Shown piece after piece: positions 38,765 to 48,308 of a stretch of 64,000 nt of DNA. The notes under the pieces are model-generated. The model was given only the letters and a program-made list of their open reading frames with translations, searched no databases and was not told where the DNA came from. The DNA lies in NCBI GenBank assembly GCA_020638875.1, contig JACKHS010000001.1, positions 310,001 to 374,000 of the forward strand, given 5' to 3'. Origin of the DNA: Planctomycetota bacterium. Its GTDB lineage: Bacteria > Planctomycetota > UBA1135 > GCA-002686595. Position 1 is the stretch's first letter. The number at the start of each line of letters is the position of its first letter. The translations under genes and the position numbers were made by a program.

Positions 38765-41230
38765 TCAGCGCTCCAGGGCCTCGAGGGCCTCCTCGAGCTT
38801 GCGCTGCTCGCGCGAGTGCACGCTCTTGGCGAGCTCGGCGCGCAGGCGCGGCAGCGCGCCCTGGTCGCCGAGCTTGCCGAGGTTCTCGATCGCCGCCTGG
38901 CGCAGGCGGTAGTCGGGCGCGTCGAGCAGCGCGAGCAGCACCTCGCGCGCGGTGCGGTCGAAGCGCGCCCGCTTGCCGAGGCCGTTCGCCGCGGCCTCGC
39001 GCGCCTGCGCGGGCAGGCTCGCGTCGCCGGCGAGGCGCACGAGGTCGGCCACCACGCCCTCGTCGGCGAGCCCGGCCAGCTTGTTCACGAGGCCCGCCTG
39101 CAGCTTGCCGTGCGGCGAGGGAACGCTCATCGCGTCGAGCAGCCACGCGCGCGCCTCGCGCGGCGCGGCGGCGGTGTAGAGGCCCGCGGCGGCGATCTTC
39201 GCGTTCCACGAGTAGCCGGCCTCCCAGGCCTCGAGCGCGAGCGCGGCGCGGTCGGCGCTCGCGCCGTAGCCGGTGAGCGCGTCCAGCGCGGCGACGCGCA
39301 CCGACGCCTCCGCGTCCTCGAGCGCGGCCTTGCGCAGGAAGGCCGTGGTCGCCTCGGCCGGCGCGCGTCCGAGGCTCTCGGCCGCCGCGCGGCGCACGGC
39401 GGCGTGCGGGTCGTCGCGCAGGCGGCTCACGAGCGCCGAGAGCACCTGCTGGCGCAGCGTGGGGTCCTCCTCGCGCGCGAGCAGCAGGCCGAGCGCGTCG
39501 GCCGCGTCGCGGCGCCCGTTGACGTCGTCGTCCTCCGCCGCGAGCGCGACCCACTCGCGCGCGGCCTTCTTCGACGCGACGCGCGCCGGCAGCGCGCCGT
39601 GCTTGTCGAAGCGCACCCAGACCGGCTCGACCGCCGCCGGGAACTCGAAGGACTCCTTTCGCTCGTCGAGCACCAGGCGCTCGAGCGTGCGCTGCGCGCC
39701 GACGCGCAGCTCGACGTCCACCTCGAGCTGGAAGACGCTCGGCGTGCCGTGGTCGGGCGCCTGCACCTGCGCGACCTCGAGCAGCACGAGCTTGCGCCCG
39801 GCGTCCCAGCTCCAGTCGACCTCGAGCTCGGGGTAGCCGGCGTGGTGGAACCACTGGTCGAAGAAGCCGGCGAGGTCGCGCCCCGAGGCGGCCTCCATCG
39901 CGGCCTGCAGGTCGTCGGTCGTGACGGCGCTGCTCTCGTGGTCGGCGACGTAGCGGCGCACGCCGGCGAAGAACGCCTCGTCGCCGAGCACGAAGCGCAG
40001 GTAGTGCAGGCGGCTCGCGCCGCCGGGGTAGGCGTGCCCGCCGAAGAACAGGTCGAACGGCGCGCGGTAGACGTCGTACACCGTGGGCCGCCGCGCGAGG
40101 CCGACGTCGGCGCGCGTGTACGAGCGCTGCGTGTCGCGCATACGCGCGCGGAACTCGTCCACGCCGCGCGTGCGCTCGAAGTACAGCAGCGTGAGGTAGG
40201 TCGCGAAGCCCTCGTTCAGCCAGACGTGCGACCAGTCGCGGCAGGTGAGCAGGTCGCCGAACCACTGGTGCGCCGCCTCGTGCGCGACGAGCGAGGTCGA
40301 GCCGCCGTCGCGCAGGCTCAGCTCGTCACCCAGCGTGAGCTCGGTCAGCGTCGTGGCGGAGATGTTCTCCATGCCGCCGAACGGGAAGTTGCCCACGCAG
40401 GTCTGCGCGTACTTCGCGTACGGGTAGCGTCGGCCCGTGAGCTCGCTGAAGCAGGCGAGCACGTCGTCGGTCTCGTCGAACGAGCTCGGCAGCCAGGCCG
40501 CGAAGCGCGGGTCCGCGTACATCGCGAGCGGCACGCCGTCCCACTCGCCGGTCACGCTGGCGAAGTCGCCGGCGCACAGCGTCGTGAGGTACGCCGGGTG
40601 CGGGGTCGTCATGCGCCAGCGCTCGAAGCGCCCGCCGGGCGTCTCGCCCGCGTCGATGCGCTCGCCGGCGGCGACCGCGATCCAGTCCGCGGGCAGCTCG
40701 ACGCGCAGCTCGCTGGTCGCGCGGTCGGCCGGGTAGTCGAGGCACGGGAACCAGCCGCGCGAGTCGAGGCACTCGCCCTGCGTGAACACCTGGCGCACGC
40801 CGCCCTGCCCGTCCTCGACGAACCACAGCCCCTTCACCGGCCGGCCCCCGTAGTCGACGGAGACGGTCGCGGCCTCGCCGACCTCGAGCGCGCGGCCGAG
40901 CTCGACGCGCAGGCGCCCGGGGCGCTGCACGAACTCCAGCGGGGCGCCGCCGGCGCCGCGCACGGCGCTGACCTCGAGCGCCTCGAGGTCGAGCTCGAGC
41001 GCGTCGACGCCCGGCGCGACGGCGACGAAGTCGAGCGTGCACGTGCCGCGCAGCTCGCGCGTCTCGGGCAGCAGCACGAGGTCGAGGGCGTAGTGCTCGG
41101 CGTCGACCGCCTCCTCGCGCGGGGCGTGGCGCAGGGCCACCGTCGAGCGGTACGTGCCGGTGGCGGCCTGGCACGCCGCGAGGGCGAGCAGCGAGAGGAC
41201 GAAGGCCCGGGAGGTCGGCGTGCGGCGCAT
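38765..41230 (-). CDS. M1-family zinc aminopeptidase lipoprotein with HEAT repeats
   Basis: 821 residues from ATG 41228-41230; a longer frame upstream exists but lacks a signal. A lipoprotein signal with lipobox ALAAC starts the protein. The M1 core has the exopeptidase loop FGGMENISATT, the zinc site HEAAHQWFGD with NEGFATY 18 residues later, and a catalytic-Tyr region at HAYPGGASRLHYLRFVLGD. After a beta domain, residues 560-820 form HEAT-like helical repeats (e.g. DPHAAVRRAAAESLGR, DYRLRQAAIENLGKLGDQGA). It should remove N-terminal residues from peptides at the cell envelope. Confidence 0.9.
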   Translation of the reverse strand: MRRTPTSRAFVLSLLALAACQAATGTYRSTVALRHAPREEAVDAEHYALDLVLLPETRELRGTCTLDFVAVAPGVDALELDLEALEVSAVRGAGGAPLEFVQRPGRLRVELGRALEVGEAATVSVDYGGRPVKGLWFVEDGQGGVRQVFTQGECLDSRGWFPCLDYPADRATSELRVELPADWIAVAAGERIDAGETPGGRFERWRMTTPHPAYLTTLCAGDFASVTGEWDGVPLAMYADPRFAAWLPSSFDETDDVLACFSELTGRRYPYAKYAQTCVGNFPFGGMENISATTLTELTLGDELSLRDGGSTSLVAHEAAHQWFGDLLTCRDWSHVWLNEGFATYLTLLYFERTRGVDEFRARMRDTQRSYTRADVGLARRPTVYDVYRAPFDLFFGGHAYPGGASRLHYLRFVLGDEAFFAGVRRYVADHESSAVTTDDLQAAMEAASGRDLAGFFDQWFHHAGYPELEVDWSWDAGRKLVLLEVAQVQAPDHGTPSVFQLEVDVELRVGAQRTLERLVLDERKESFEFPAAVEPVWVRFDKHGALPARVASKKAAREWVALAAEDDDVNGRRDAADALGLLLAREEDPTLRQQVLSALVSRLRDDPHAAVRRAAAESLGRAPAEATTAFLRKAALEDAEASVRVAALDALTGYGASADRAALALEAWEAGYSWNAKIAAAGLYTAAAPREARAWLLDAMSVPSPHGKLQAGLVNKLAGLADEGVVADLVRLAGDASLPAQAREAAANGLGKRARFDRTAREVLLALLDAPDYRLRQAAIENLGKLGDQGALPRLRAELAKSVHSREQRKLEEALEALER

Positions 41231-41255
41231 GGGCCGTAGGTTAACGTGTGGGCGC

Positions 41256-42044
41256 TTGGACTTTCTGCTCGAGTGCATCGGCTTCCCGCCGGACATGGAC
41301 CCCGCCGCGCTCGCGGCGCTCGTGCGCGCCGAGGGCGAGCCGGTGGCGTGGCGCGGACCCGGCGGCGAGCACCTGCGCCTGCCGCTGGCGGACGGGCTCG
41401 AGTTGCGCCTCGATCGCGAGGACGACCAGGAGCACGTGACGCTGCTGCCCCACTACGCGGAGACGAGCCGCTTGCGCGTCGCGGTCGAGAGCGCGGCGCG
41501 CGTGCCCGACTCGCCGCACGACGCGTTGCTCGTCGGCTGGGCCGCGCCGCCCGTGCCCGGCGAGGAGCGCGCGCCGGCGCCGGGCGCGTACCGCCTCGCG
41601 ACGTGGATCACCGACGCGCGGCGACTGCCGCGCCGCCTGCCGAGCGGCCACGTGCTCGCCGTGTCGGTCGCGGGCTTCGCGCTCACGCTCGACTACGTCG
41701 GGCCGAACAACGGAGGCGCGGATCCGAGCGTGCTCGAGCGCCGGCGTGGCTTCGCGTGCGCGCCGCTCGGCGGCGACGACGACCCGGGCGGCTGCGCCGA
41801 CGTCTCCGCGCGCGTGCGCGCCGTGCGCCACCTGCGCAACGCGCGCACCCACGCGCCGGTCGACGTGCTGGAGGTCGACGCGCCCGAGCGTCCGCTGCAC
41901 CTGTTCGTCTCGCCGTGGCAGCTCGAGCAGGACGACCTGCCCGCGCCGCGGCCGGGCTATCGCGTCGAGGGCACCTTCCTCTTCACCGGCCGCGTCGCCG
42001 GCGGCCTGCCGCGCCCCGCGCGCACGCGAAAGCACTTCGGCTGA
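41256..42044 (+). CDS. Conserved hypothetical protein
   Basis: 262 residues from a TTG start (41256) reading LDFLLECIGFPPDMDP. ATG 41229 in the same frame overlaps the start codon of the divergent M1 gene and looks less natural; ATG 41295 is the next alternative. No signal peptide, membrane span or known motif was recognised. Strand-rich blocks such as HVLAVSVAGFALTLDYVGPN and HLFVSPWQLEQDDL suggest a beta-sandwich-like soluble protein. It is followed 54 bases later by a small membrane protein in the same direction. Confidence 0.6.
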   Translation: MDFLLECIGFPPDMDPAALAALVRAEGEPVAWRGPGGEHLRLPLADGLELRLDREDDQEHVTLLPHYAETSRLRVAVESAARVPDSPHDALLVGWAAPPVPGEERAPAPGAYRLATWITDARRLPRRLPSGHVLAVSVAGFALTLDYVGPNNGGADPSVLERRRGFACAPLGGDDDPGGCADVSARVRAVRHLRNARTHAPVDVLEVDAPERPLHLFVSPWQLEQDDLPAPRPGYRVEGTFLFTGRVAGGLPRPARTRKHFG

Positions 42045-42097
42045 GTTCCCAAGAAGCACGCGTTCCCCCCGTCGCGGACTTCACCCCTCTCGGCCCC

Positions 42098-42313
42098 ATG
42101 ACTCACGCGCACACCGGCCAAGGCTCGACCGGCAACGTGCTCGCCGCGCTCGCGAGCTTCTTCGTCCCCGGCCTCGGCCAGCTCGTGCAAGGCCGCCTGC
42201 TGAAGGCGATCGTGATGTTCGTCCTCGCGGGCGTGCTGTGGATCTTCTGGCTGGGCTGGATCGTCCACCTGTGGTCGATCCTGGACGCGGCGATGTTCCG
42301 CCCGCGCGGCTGA
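42098..42313 (+). CDS. Small two-span membrane protein (TM2-like)
   Basis: 71 residues from ATG 42098. After a polar N-terminus it reads LASFFVPGLGQLVQGRLLKA, a P-G-x-G-Q membrane-entry motif typical of TM2-like and related small proteins, then a second span (IVMFVLAGVLWIFWLGWIVH) and a short basic tail. The family is widespread and has no assigned role. Convergent with the metallopeptidase gene, four bases apart. Confidence 0.72.
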   Translation: MTHAHTGQGSTGNVLAALASFFVPGLGQLVQGRLLKAIVMFVLAGVLWIFWLGWIVHLWSILDAAMFRPRG

Positions 42314-42316
42314 CGG

Positions 42317-43672
42317 TCAGCGCACCTCCACGGCGGCGGCCGCCGCGGCGGCGTCGTCGGCCTTCAGGCCGCGCCAGGCGTAGAAGGTCACGCGCGTGGG
42401 CGCCGCCTCGTCCGCGGGCAGCAGCGTGACACCGCCCTTCAGGCCGGCGAGCTTGCCCGCCCAGGCGCCCGTGCGCGCCTCGAGCGCCGCGCGGAACTCG
42501 GCCGCCTCGTCCGCGTCGTCCCACACCGTGGCGACGTACAGCAGGCGCGCGTCGCCGCGGCCGAGCAGCAGCATGCGGTCGCCGCCCCAGCCCGTCGCCG
42601 CGTCGTTCGTGTAGCGCACGGCCATCAGCGCGAGCGGGTTGGTGAAGTCGACGGTCCGGGCGTCCTCGACGAGCAGCGCGAGCAGCAGCTCGCCGAGCGT
42701 CGACTCGTCGAGCCGCGTCCATCCCTCGGGCGTGCCGTCGAGGCGCACCTTCAGCGGCTCGTCGACCTGGTCGGCGTCCCAGTACTTCTCGGGGTGCAGC
42801 ACCTGCTCGGTCGAGCGCGGCGGCGTCTCGAAGGCCGTGCGCGTCACCTCGGTGAACGACGCGGGCACGACCTCGGGCGCCTCGCGGCCCTCCTTCTTCG
42901 CGGCCCGCGCGGCCTTCTTCTGCTGGGCCTCGACGCGCTTGCGCGCGCTGAAGCCGGCGTTGAGGAAGCTCTGCCCCTGCGTGTACGCGGCGAGCAGCGG
43001 CTTCCACAGGAACGTCGGCGCCTCGCCGAGCCCCTCGGTGCCCATGCTCGCGATCTGCTGGAGCTCCTCGGGGTCGAGCTCGCCCATGTGGGCCACGGCC
43101 CACTTCTGCATCATCGCGGTGCCGCTGCCCTCGACCACCGACTGGAAGGCCAGGCTCGCGTCGCGCTCGCTCAGCAGCGGCGCGAGCTTGCCGTCGATGT
43201 CGTAGAGCTGGTCGTCGAGCGCGTGCGTCAGCTCGTGCGAGAGGATCATGCGCGCCACGCCGCCGGTGAAGCCCTCCATCAGGTAGAAGGTCTCCGCGCT
43301 CGGGTCGTAGAAGCCGCCCACCTGGCCCTCGAGCAGGGCGAGCGTCGTCTTCCACAGGTCCATGTCGGCCGGGATGAGGCCGAGCAGCACGGCGAGGTCC
43401 TGCTCCGCGCTCAGCATCTCGGGCGGCATCATCTCCTCGGCGCGCTGCGTCGCGTGCTTCAGGAAGCCGGCGCCGTCGGTGAGCCGCACCGCGACGCCGC
43501 GCTCGAACGCCTCGCCGCGCAGCTCCTCGATCTCCTTCTGGATCTGTCGCGTGACGTTCTCGAGCTGCGGCTGCGTCCAGTCGTCGCCGGGCGCGGCGGC
43601 GGGCGCGAACGCCCCGTGGGCGAGGAGGACGGACGGGACGGCGGCGGTGACGAGCAGGGCGAGGTGGCGCAT
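42317..43672 (-). CDS. Secreted HExxH metallopeptidase-like protein
   Basis: 451 residues with a signal peptide (about 1-24). The zinc-binding helix ILSHELTHALDDQLYDI lies near residues 143-159, preceded by GGFYDPSAETFYLM and followed about 25 residues later by FQSVVEGSGTAMM, whose Glu is a plausible third zinc ligand. A long helical insertion rich in Lys/Glu lies near 230-260. Downstream there is no recognised domain. It should be an envelope or periplasmic zinc peptidase; substrate unknown. Confidence 0.78.
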   Translation of the reverse strand: MRHLALLVTAAVPSVLLAHGAFAPAAAPGDDWTQPQLENVTRQIQKEIEELRGEAFERGVAVRLTDGAGFLKHATQRAEEMMPPEMLSAEQDLAVLLGLIPADMDLWKTTLALLEGQVGGFYDPSAETFYLMEGFTGGVARMILSHELTHALDDQLYDIDGKLAPLLSERDASLAFQSVVEGSGTAMMQKWAVAHMGELDPEELQQIASMGTEGLGEAPTFLWKPLLAAYTQGQSFLNAGFSARKRVEAQQKKAARAAKKEGREAPEVVPASFTEVTRTAFETPPRSTEQVLHPEKYWDADQVDEPLKVRLDGTPEGWTRLDESTLGELLLALLVEDARTVDFTNPLALMAVRYTNDAATGWGGDRMLLLGRGDARLLYVATVWDDADEAAEFRAALEARTGAWAGKLAGLKGGVTLLPADEAAPTRVTFYAWRGLKADDAAAAAAAVEVR

Positions 43673-43852
43673 GGCGGCTTGGGGTGCGGGACTGGGAGGC
43701 GGCGGCTACGGCCCGCGGCCGCCACCATTCCGGCCGAGCGCCCCGCGGAACGGGGCGCGCCCGGCAGTTTGCATGTTCCCGACGCCGTTGGCACGATTCC
43801 GTCCCGCTCGGGCCTCCCTGGCCCTCTTCGTGCCCACCCGACCAGGACCTCC

Positions 43853-45487
43853 ATGCGGCCGACCCAGCGCTTCCTCGTCACCCTGCTCGCCCTCCTGGGC
43901 CTCCTCCACGTCCTGCCGGCCGTGGCCGACGCCGCGCCCCCCGTCGCGCCCGCCGCGGTGGTGGTCGAGGACGCGGCGCAGGCCGGCGACGGCGGCTGGA
44001 TGGAGACCGTCGACTCGGCCATGGGCTGGGTCAACGGCAAGATCGCGGCGGTGATGTTCTGGGACGTCTGGTTCTGGGACAACGGCCACGTCGACGAGAA
44101 CGGCGCCTCCGACGAGCACACGGTCCCGCTCGCCGTGCTGTGGCTGATCCTGGGCGCGGTGTACTTCACCTTCCGCATGGGCTTCATCAACCTGCGGGGC
44201 TTCGGGCACGCGCTGCGGGTGACGAAGGGCGACTACGACAACCCCGACGACGAGGGCGAGGTCAGCCACTTCCAGGCGCTCGCCTCGGCGCTCTCCGCGA
44301 CGGTGGGCCTGGGCAACATCGCCGGCGTCGCGATCGCGATCAGCGTGGGCGGTCCGGGCGCGACGTTCTGGATGATCGCGGCCGGCTTCCTCGGCATGTC
44401 CTCCAAGTTCGTCGAGTGCACGCTCGGCCAGAAGTTCCGCCAGGTGCGCCCCGACGGCCGCGTGATGGGCGGCGCGATGTACTACCTGTCCAACGGCCTG
44501 GGCCAGATGGGCCTGGGCGGCCTGGGCAAGGTGCTCGCGATGCTCTTCGCGATCCTGTGCATCGGCGGCTCCTTCGGCGGCGGCAACACCTTCCAGGTGA
44601 ACCAGTCGCTGAACGCGATCCAGGAGGTCGACGGCCTGACCTTCCTCGCCGACCACCGCTGGATCTACGGCGCCGTCATGACCGTCATGGTCGGCATCGT
44701 GATCCTCGGCGGCATCAAGCGCATCGCCGCGACCGCGGAGAAGATCGTGCCGCTGATGTGCGGCATCTACGTGCTGGCCTGCTTCTACGTCCTGACGACG
44801 AACTTCGACCACATCGGCCGGGCCTTCAGCGAGATCTTCGAGGGCGCCTTCGCCCCCAGCGCGGCCTACGGCGGCATCATCGGCGTCCTCGTGCAGGGCT
44901 TCAAGCGCGCCGCCTTCTCGAACGAGGCCGGCGTGGGCTCGGCCGCCATCGCCCACTCGGCCGCCAAGACCGAGTACCCCGTGCGCGAGGGCATCGTGGC
45001 GCTGCTCGAGCCGTTCATCGACACGATCGTGGTCTGCACGATGACCGCGCTCGTGATCGTCATCACCGGCGCGTACGACGGCAAGGCGAACCCCGAGTAC
45101 CTGCCCTACCTCGAGTCCGCGAACGGCGCCGGCCTGACCTCGATGGCCTTCCGCGAGACGATCTCCTGGTTCCCGATGGTGCTCGGCGTCGCGGTCGCGC
45201 TCTTCGCCTTCTCGACCATGATCTCGTGGTCCTACTACGGCGAGCGCTGCTGGGCCTACGTCTTCGGCGACGGCTCCTCGACCGTCTACCGCATCCTGTT
45301 CCTCGTGTTCACGTTCCTCGGCTCGATCATCACGGCCCAGAACGTGCTCGACTTCGGCGACCTCATGATCCTGGGGATGGCCTTCCCCAACGTCCTCGGC
45401 GTGCTGCTGCTGTCCGGCGGGGTCAAGCGCGACCTCGACTCGTACTGGCAGAAGCTCCAGGCCGGCGAGTTCAAGACCTACACCTGA
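43853..45487 (+). CDS. Sodium:alanine symporter (AGCS family)
   Basis: 544 residues. ATG 43853 follows AGGACC within ten bases. An N-terminal signal-like span (1-28) and an extracytoplasmic insertion (about 30-85) precede the usual ten or more membrane spans. AGCS family blocks: SALSATVGLGNIAGVAIAIS, GGPGATFWMI, GMSSKFVECTLGQKFR, FKRAAFSNEAGVGSAAIAHS and the later WSYYGERCWAYVFG. The sodium-coupled carriers take up alanine or glycine. The last codon overlaps the next gene's ATG by one base (TGATG). Confidence 0.92.
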   Translation: MRPTQRFLVTLLALLGLLHVLPAVADAAPPVAPAAVVVEDAAQAGDGGWMETVDSAMGWVNGKIAAVMFWDVWFWDNGHVDENGASDEHTVPLAVLWLILGAVYFTFRMGFINLRGFGHALRVTKGDYDNPDDEGEVSHFQALASALSATVGLGNIAGVAIAISVGGPGATFWMIAAGFLGMSSKFVECTLGQKFRQVRPDGRVMGGAMYYLSNGLGQMGLGGLGKVLAMLFAILCIGGSFGGGNTFQVNQSLNAIQEVDGLTFLADHRWIYGAVMTVMVGIVILGGIKRIAATAEKIVPLMCGIYVLACFYVLTTNFDHIGRAFSEIFEGAFAPSAAYGGIIGVLVQGFKRAAFSNEAGVGSAAIAHSAAKTEYPVREGIVALLEPFIDTIVVCTMTALVIVITGAYDGKANPEYLPYLESANGAGLTSMAFRETISWFPMVLGVAVALFAFSTMISWSYYGERCWAYVFGDGSSTVYRILFLVFTFLGSIITAQNVLDFGDLMILGMAFPNVLGVLLLSGGVKRDLDSYWQKLQAGEFKTYT

Positions 45488-46620
45488 TGACCACCTCCAC
45501 CGAGCCGCGCTTCCTGCCCCCCGTCGACCTCGCCGCCGAGCGCGCCGAGGTCGGCCCCGCCCTCCAGGAGGCCGTGCTGCGCGTCCTCGAGAGCGGCGCG
45601 TACGTCCTCGGCCCCGAGGTCGAGCGCTTCGAGCGCGACTTCGCCGCCTACCAGCGCGCGCGCCACGGCGTCGCGGTCGGTTCGGGCACCGACGCGCTGA
45701 TCCTGGCGCTCAAGGCGCTCGGCGTCGGCCCCGGCGACGGCGTCGTCACGAGCCCCTTCACCTTCTTCGCCAGCGCCGGCTCGATCGCCTGGCTCGGCGC
45801 GCGCCCGCAGCTCGCCGACGTCGAGTACGACACGGCGCTGCTCGACGTCGAGGCCGCGCGCGACGCGTGCACGCCCGAGACGCGCTGCCTGCTGCCCGTG
45901 CACCTCTACGGCCAGCTCGTCGACCTGCACGCCTTCCGGCGCCTCGCCGACGACCGCGGCGCGGGCCTGCTCGAGGACGCCGCGCAGGCGCACGGCGCCG
46001 AGCGCGACGGCCTGCGCTCGGGCGAGCTCGGCGACGCGGCGGCCTTCAGCTTCTACCCCACCAAGAACCTCGGCGCGGCCGGCGAGGGCGGCGCGGTGCT
46101 GTGCAACTCCGACGAGGTGAACGCCTCGCTGCGCCGCCTGCGCGACCACGGCAGCAGCCAGAAGTACGTGCACACCGAGGTCGGCACGAACTCGCGCCTG
46201 CAGGCGATGCAGGCAGCGGTGCTGAACGTGAAGCTGCCGCACCTCGAGGGCTGGAACGAGCGCCGGCGCGCCAACGCCGCGCGCTACGACGCGGCCTTCG
46301 CCGGCAGCACCGTCGTGCGCCCGCTCGCGGTCGCGCCGGGCTCGAAGCCGGTCTACCACCAGTACACCGTGCGCGTGCTCGGCGACGGCCTGCGCGACGA
46401 GGTGCAGCGCCGCCTCACCGAGCGCAAGATCGGCGCCGCGCTGCACTACCCGAGCCCGGTGCACCTGCAGGCCGCCGCCGCCGACTGGGGCTACGCCGCG
46501 GGCGCCTTCCCCAACGCCGAGCGCCTCGCCAACGAGGTGCTGTGCCTGCCCGTGCACCCCTTCCTCGCCCCCGAGGACGTCGACCGCGTCGCCGCGACGC
46601 TGCTCGAGCTGGCCGGCTGA
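45487..46620 (+). CDS. DegT/DnrJ/EryC1-type aminotransferase
   Basis: 377 residues from ATG 45487. PLP-dependent aminotransferase of the sugar-nucleotide class (WecE, ArnB, PglE). Motifs: VGSGTDALILALKALG, SPFTFFASAGSIAWLGARP, LPVHLYGQ, LLEDAAQAHGA, and FYPTKNLGAAGEGGAV with the PLP lysine. C-terminal GTNSRLQAMQAAVLNVKL and KIGAALHYPSPVHLQ are typical. The product is likely a 3- or 4-amino sugar used in surface glycans. Translationally linked to the symporter; no sugar cluster surrounds it. Confidence 0.92.
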   Translation: MTTSTEPRFLPPVDLAAERAEVGPALQEAVLRVLESGAYVLGPEVERFERDFAAYQRARHGVAVGSGTDALILALKALGVGPGDGVVTSPFTFFASAGSIAWLGARPQLADVEYDTALLDVEAARDACTPETRCLLPVHLYGQLVDLHAFRRLADDRGAGLLEDAAQAHGAERDGLRSGELGDAAAFSFYPTKNLGAAGEGGAVLCNSDEVNASLRRLRDHGSSQKYVHTEVGTNSRLQAMQAAVLNVKLPHLEGWNERRRANAARYDAAFAGSTVVRPLAVAPGSKPVYHQYTVRVLGDGLRDEVQRRLTERKIGAALHYPSPVHLQAAAADWGYAAGAFPNAERLANEVLCLPVHPFLAPEDVDRVAATLLELAG

Positions 46621-46694
46621 GCCTCCACGCTGTCGACCGGACTTGGAGCCGCAGACTGTCTCGGGCCGTGATCGACACCGACCACGCTCGGGAA

Positions 46695-47444
46695 CTACTG
46701 CTCGCCGTCCGACTTCGAGAACCTGGTCGTGTAGTCCTTGCCTGCGCGCGGGCCCATTCCCAGCTGCTTGATGACCTCACACGCGTAGTTCAACTCGCGA
46801 TCGATCTGCCTCTCCGTCTCGGGGATGGACTCCAGGTCGACCAGTACCCAGCGCGTGCAATCGGTGCCGTCGGCCCTTGTGCCGGAGAAGGCGACGAGGG
46901 ACTTGCCCATCCTCTCGTGAAGTTCGAGTTCCGGCTCCCGCTGTCCCTCGACCTCGATGTAGGCGCCCGCATCCAGCAGTCCCTGGGCCCGGCCCTGGAT
47001 GACCTCGTCCCAGGCCTCGAGCAACTCGCTCCTCCTGTCGAGCAGTTCGCCCGGGCCCATCGCCGCATACCGCTCGCGATAGGGCTCGCGCCAATCGCGC
47101 TGGACCTCGCCCTGAGCCTCACGAGGCGTTGCCTCGGAGGGCGCCGAATCGGCTCTGGCCTCGGGAGGACTCACGGCCTGGAGCCTGAGGTCCGTCTGAG
47201 AGGGTGCGACCGGTTCCTCCTGCCGGGCAGCGAGAGTGCCGTTGCTCGGAGCAGCAGCGACGGGGGGCTGACCGGTCTGCGGGGAACGGGTGCCGAGAAG
47301 CGCCAGTACGAGTCCTGACGACAGTGCTGCGGCGGCGAGAACGAGCGATAGGTGTGACTTCTTCAAGGTCGGTATCTCCCCCAGCGCGAGAGTCGTGACG
47401 CCGGCCCATGGGTCGGCGTCACGTGTTTGAATCAGCTTCGGCAC
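46695..47444 (-). CDS. Hypothetical membrane-anchored or secreted protein
   Basis: Up to 249 residues. A hydrophobic segment (KKSHLSLVLAAAALSSGLVL) around residues 29-48 follows a polar stretch; if translation starts nearer to it (TTG at 47366), it would be an N-terminal signal anchor. A Gln/Pro/Ser-rich linker and a soluble domain with DCTRWVLVDLESIPETERQI follow. No family recognised. Base composition is less GC-rich than the surrounding genes, which may indicate a lineage-specific or acquired gene. Confidence 0.6.
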   Translation of the reverse strand: MPKLIQTRDADPWAGVTTLALGEIPTLKKSHLSLVLAAAALSSGLVLALLGTRSPQTGQPPVAAAPSNGTLAARQEEPVAPSQTDLRLQAVSPPEARADSAPSEATPREAQGEVQRDWREPYRERYAAMGPGELLDRRSELLEAWDEVIQGRAQGLLDAGAYIEVEGQREPELELHERMGKSLVAFSGTRADGTDCTRWVLVDLESIPETERQIDRELNYACEVIKQLGMGPRAGKDYTTRFSKSDGEQ

Positions 47445-47512
47445 TACGACGGCCCGCTATCCGTTCCGATGCGGGTCGAGATCATACGACGAACTCGTCC
47501 GCGCACCGGCCA

Positions 47513-47878
47513 TCACTCGACCGTCTCGCACGGGAGGCAGTAGAGCTTGATGCTGACCCAAGGCTGGCCATTGCACGGTGCCGGCAACGAGAGCCAGACT
47601 CCCGTGTTGCAAGCCAGGTCGAGATCGAAGGACGTACTCAGGACCGTGTTGCCCGTGGCCAGATCCTTCACCCAGATGTAGGCCTTCTGGTGACAGGGGT
47701 CGCAGTCGACGCCGGGAGTAGACGTGACCTCCCAGTTGAGCTCGTATCCGGGGCAAGCGTCCATGCGTTGCGCGAGCACGGTCTCGGAGTTGGCGGCGCA
47801 CTGCTCGTCCGCGATGGCAGCGACGGTTCCACTGAATGCAGCGAGCAGCGAGAGCAGCGCGAGTGTCTTGCGAGTCAT
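47513..47878 (-). CDS. Small secreted cysteine-containing protein
   Basis: 121 residues with a signal peptide (MTRKTLALLSLLAAFSGTVA). The mature part has Cys residues in CPGYELNW, CDPCHQKAY, ACNTGVW, PCNGQPW and YCLPCETVE, probably paired as disulfides. ATG 47876-47878 follows a GGAG site ten bases upstream (47889-47892). A perfect stem-loop (47908-47929) and a run of ten Cs (47943-47952) lie in its upstream region. Function unknown. Confidence 0.68.
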   Translation of the reverse strand: MTRKTLALLSLLAAFSGTVAAIADEQCAANSETVLAQRMDACPGYELNWEVTSTPGVDCDPCHQKAYIWVKDLATGNTVLSTSFDLDLACNTGVWLSLPAPCNGQPWVSIKLYCLPCETVE

Positions 47879-48308
47879 GATTCGTCATCTCCATTGAACT
47901 TCGTCGTGCACGCTGTGATGTCAGCGTGCGGCATGAAGGTTGCCCCCCCCCCGAGCTTCCTGTCAAGTGGACGCGATCCGGTTCCAACGGTCGTCACCCG
48001 GGCGAGAGCGAACATCTCCTCGTGAGGCGCACCGACGTTGACGAACGCCAGTACCTGCGAAGTCAGTCCTGAGGTCGACGAGCCGAGGGACAGGCGGCAA
48101 GGACGAGTCGTCAGGAGACTCCCGACCCGACGGACGGCCGCGTAGGTCCAGCAGGAAGGCAAGCCGCGGGCATGGCTCTGCTCCAACGCCCCGACGATGA
48201 GTGGCGACTCCCTTGGCGGCCGCGACTCGAGCTGTCCGTGGAGGTTTCTCGACCCGGTTGAAGTCAGCTCCCTCCGGCGGCCGATCCGTGCCACAATCCC
48301 CTCGCGCC
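47879..48308. other. Intergenic region with C10 tract
   Basis: About 430 bases between divergent genes. It holds a GGAG ribosome site, the 22-base stem-loop and a run of ten Cs at 47943-47952. Open frames crossing it have no plausible composition. No clear promoter pair was found for the EF-hand gene. Confidence 0.5.
47908..47929. repeat. Perfect 8-bp stem-loop upstream of the small secreted gene
   Basis: GCACGCTG (47908-47915) pairs with CAGCGTGC (47922-47929) around a six-base loop. It lies about 30 bases upstream of the start codon at 47878, so it may be an operator or a leader hairpin. Confidence 0.65.

Noticed and set aside
47875..48294. Minus-strand open frame of 139 codons in the 47.9-48.3 kb gap
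   Set aside because: No signal, no domain, crosses the C10 tract and the dyad, and overlaps the small secreted gene's start by four bases in a different frame.
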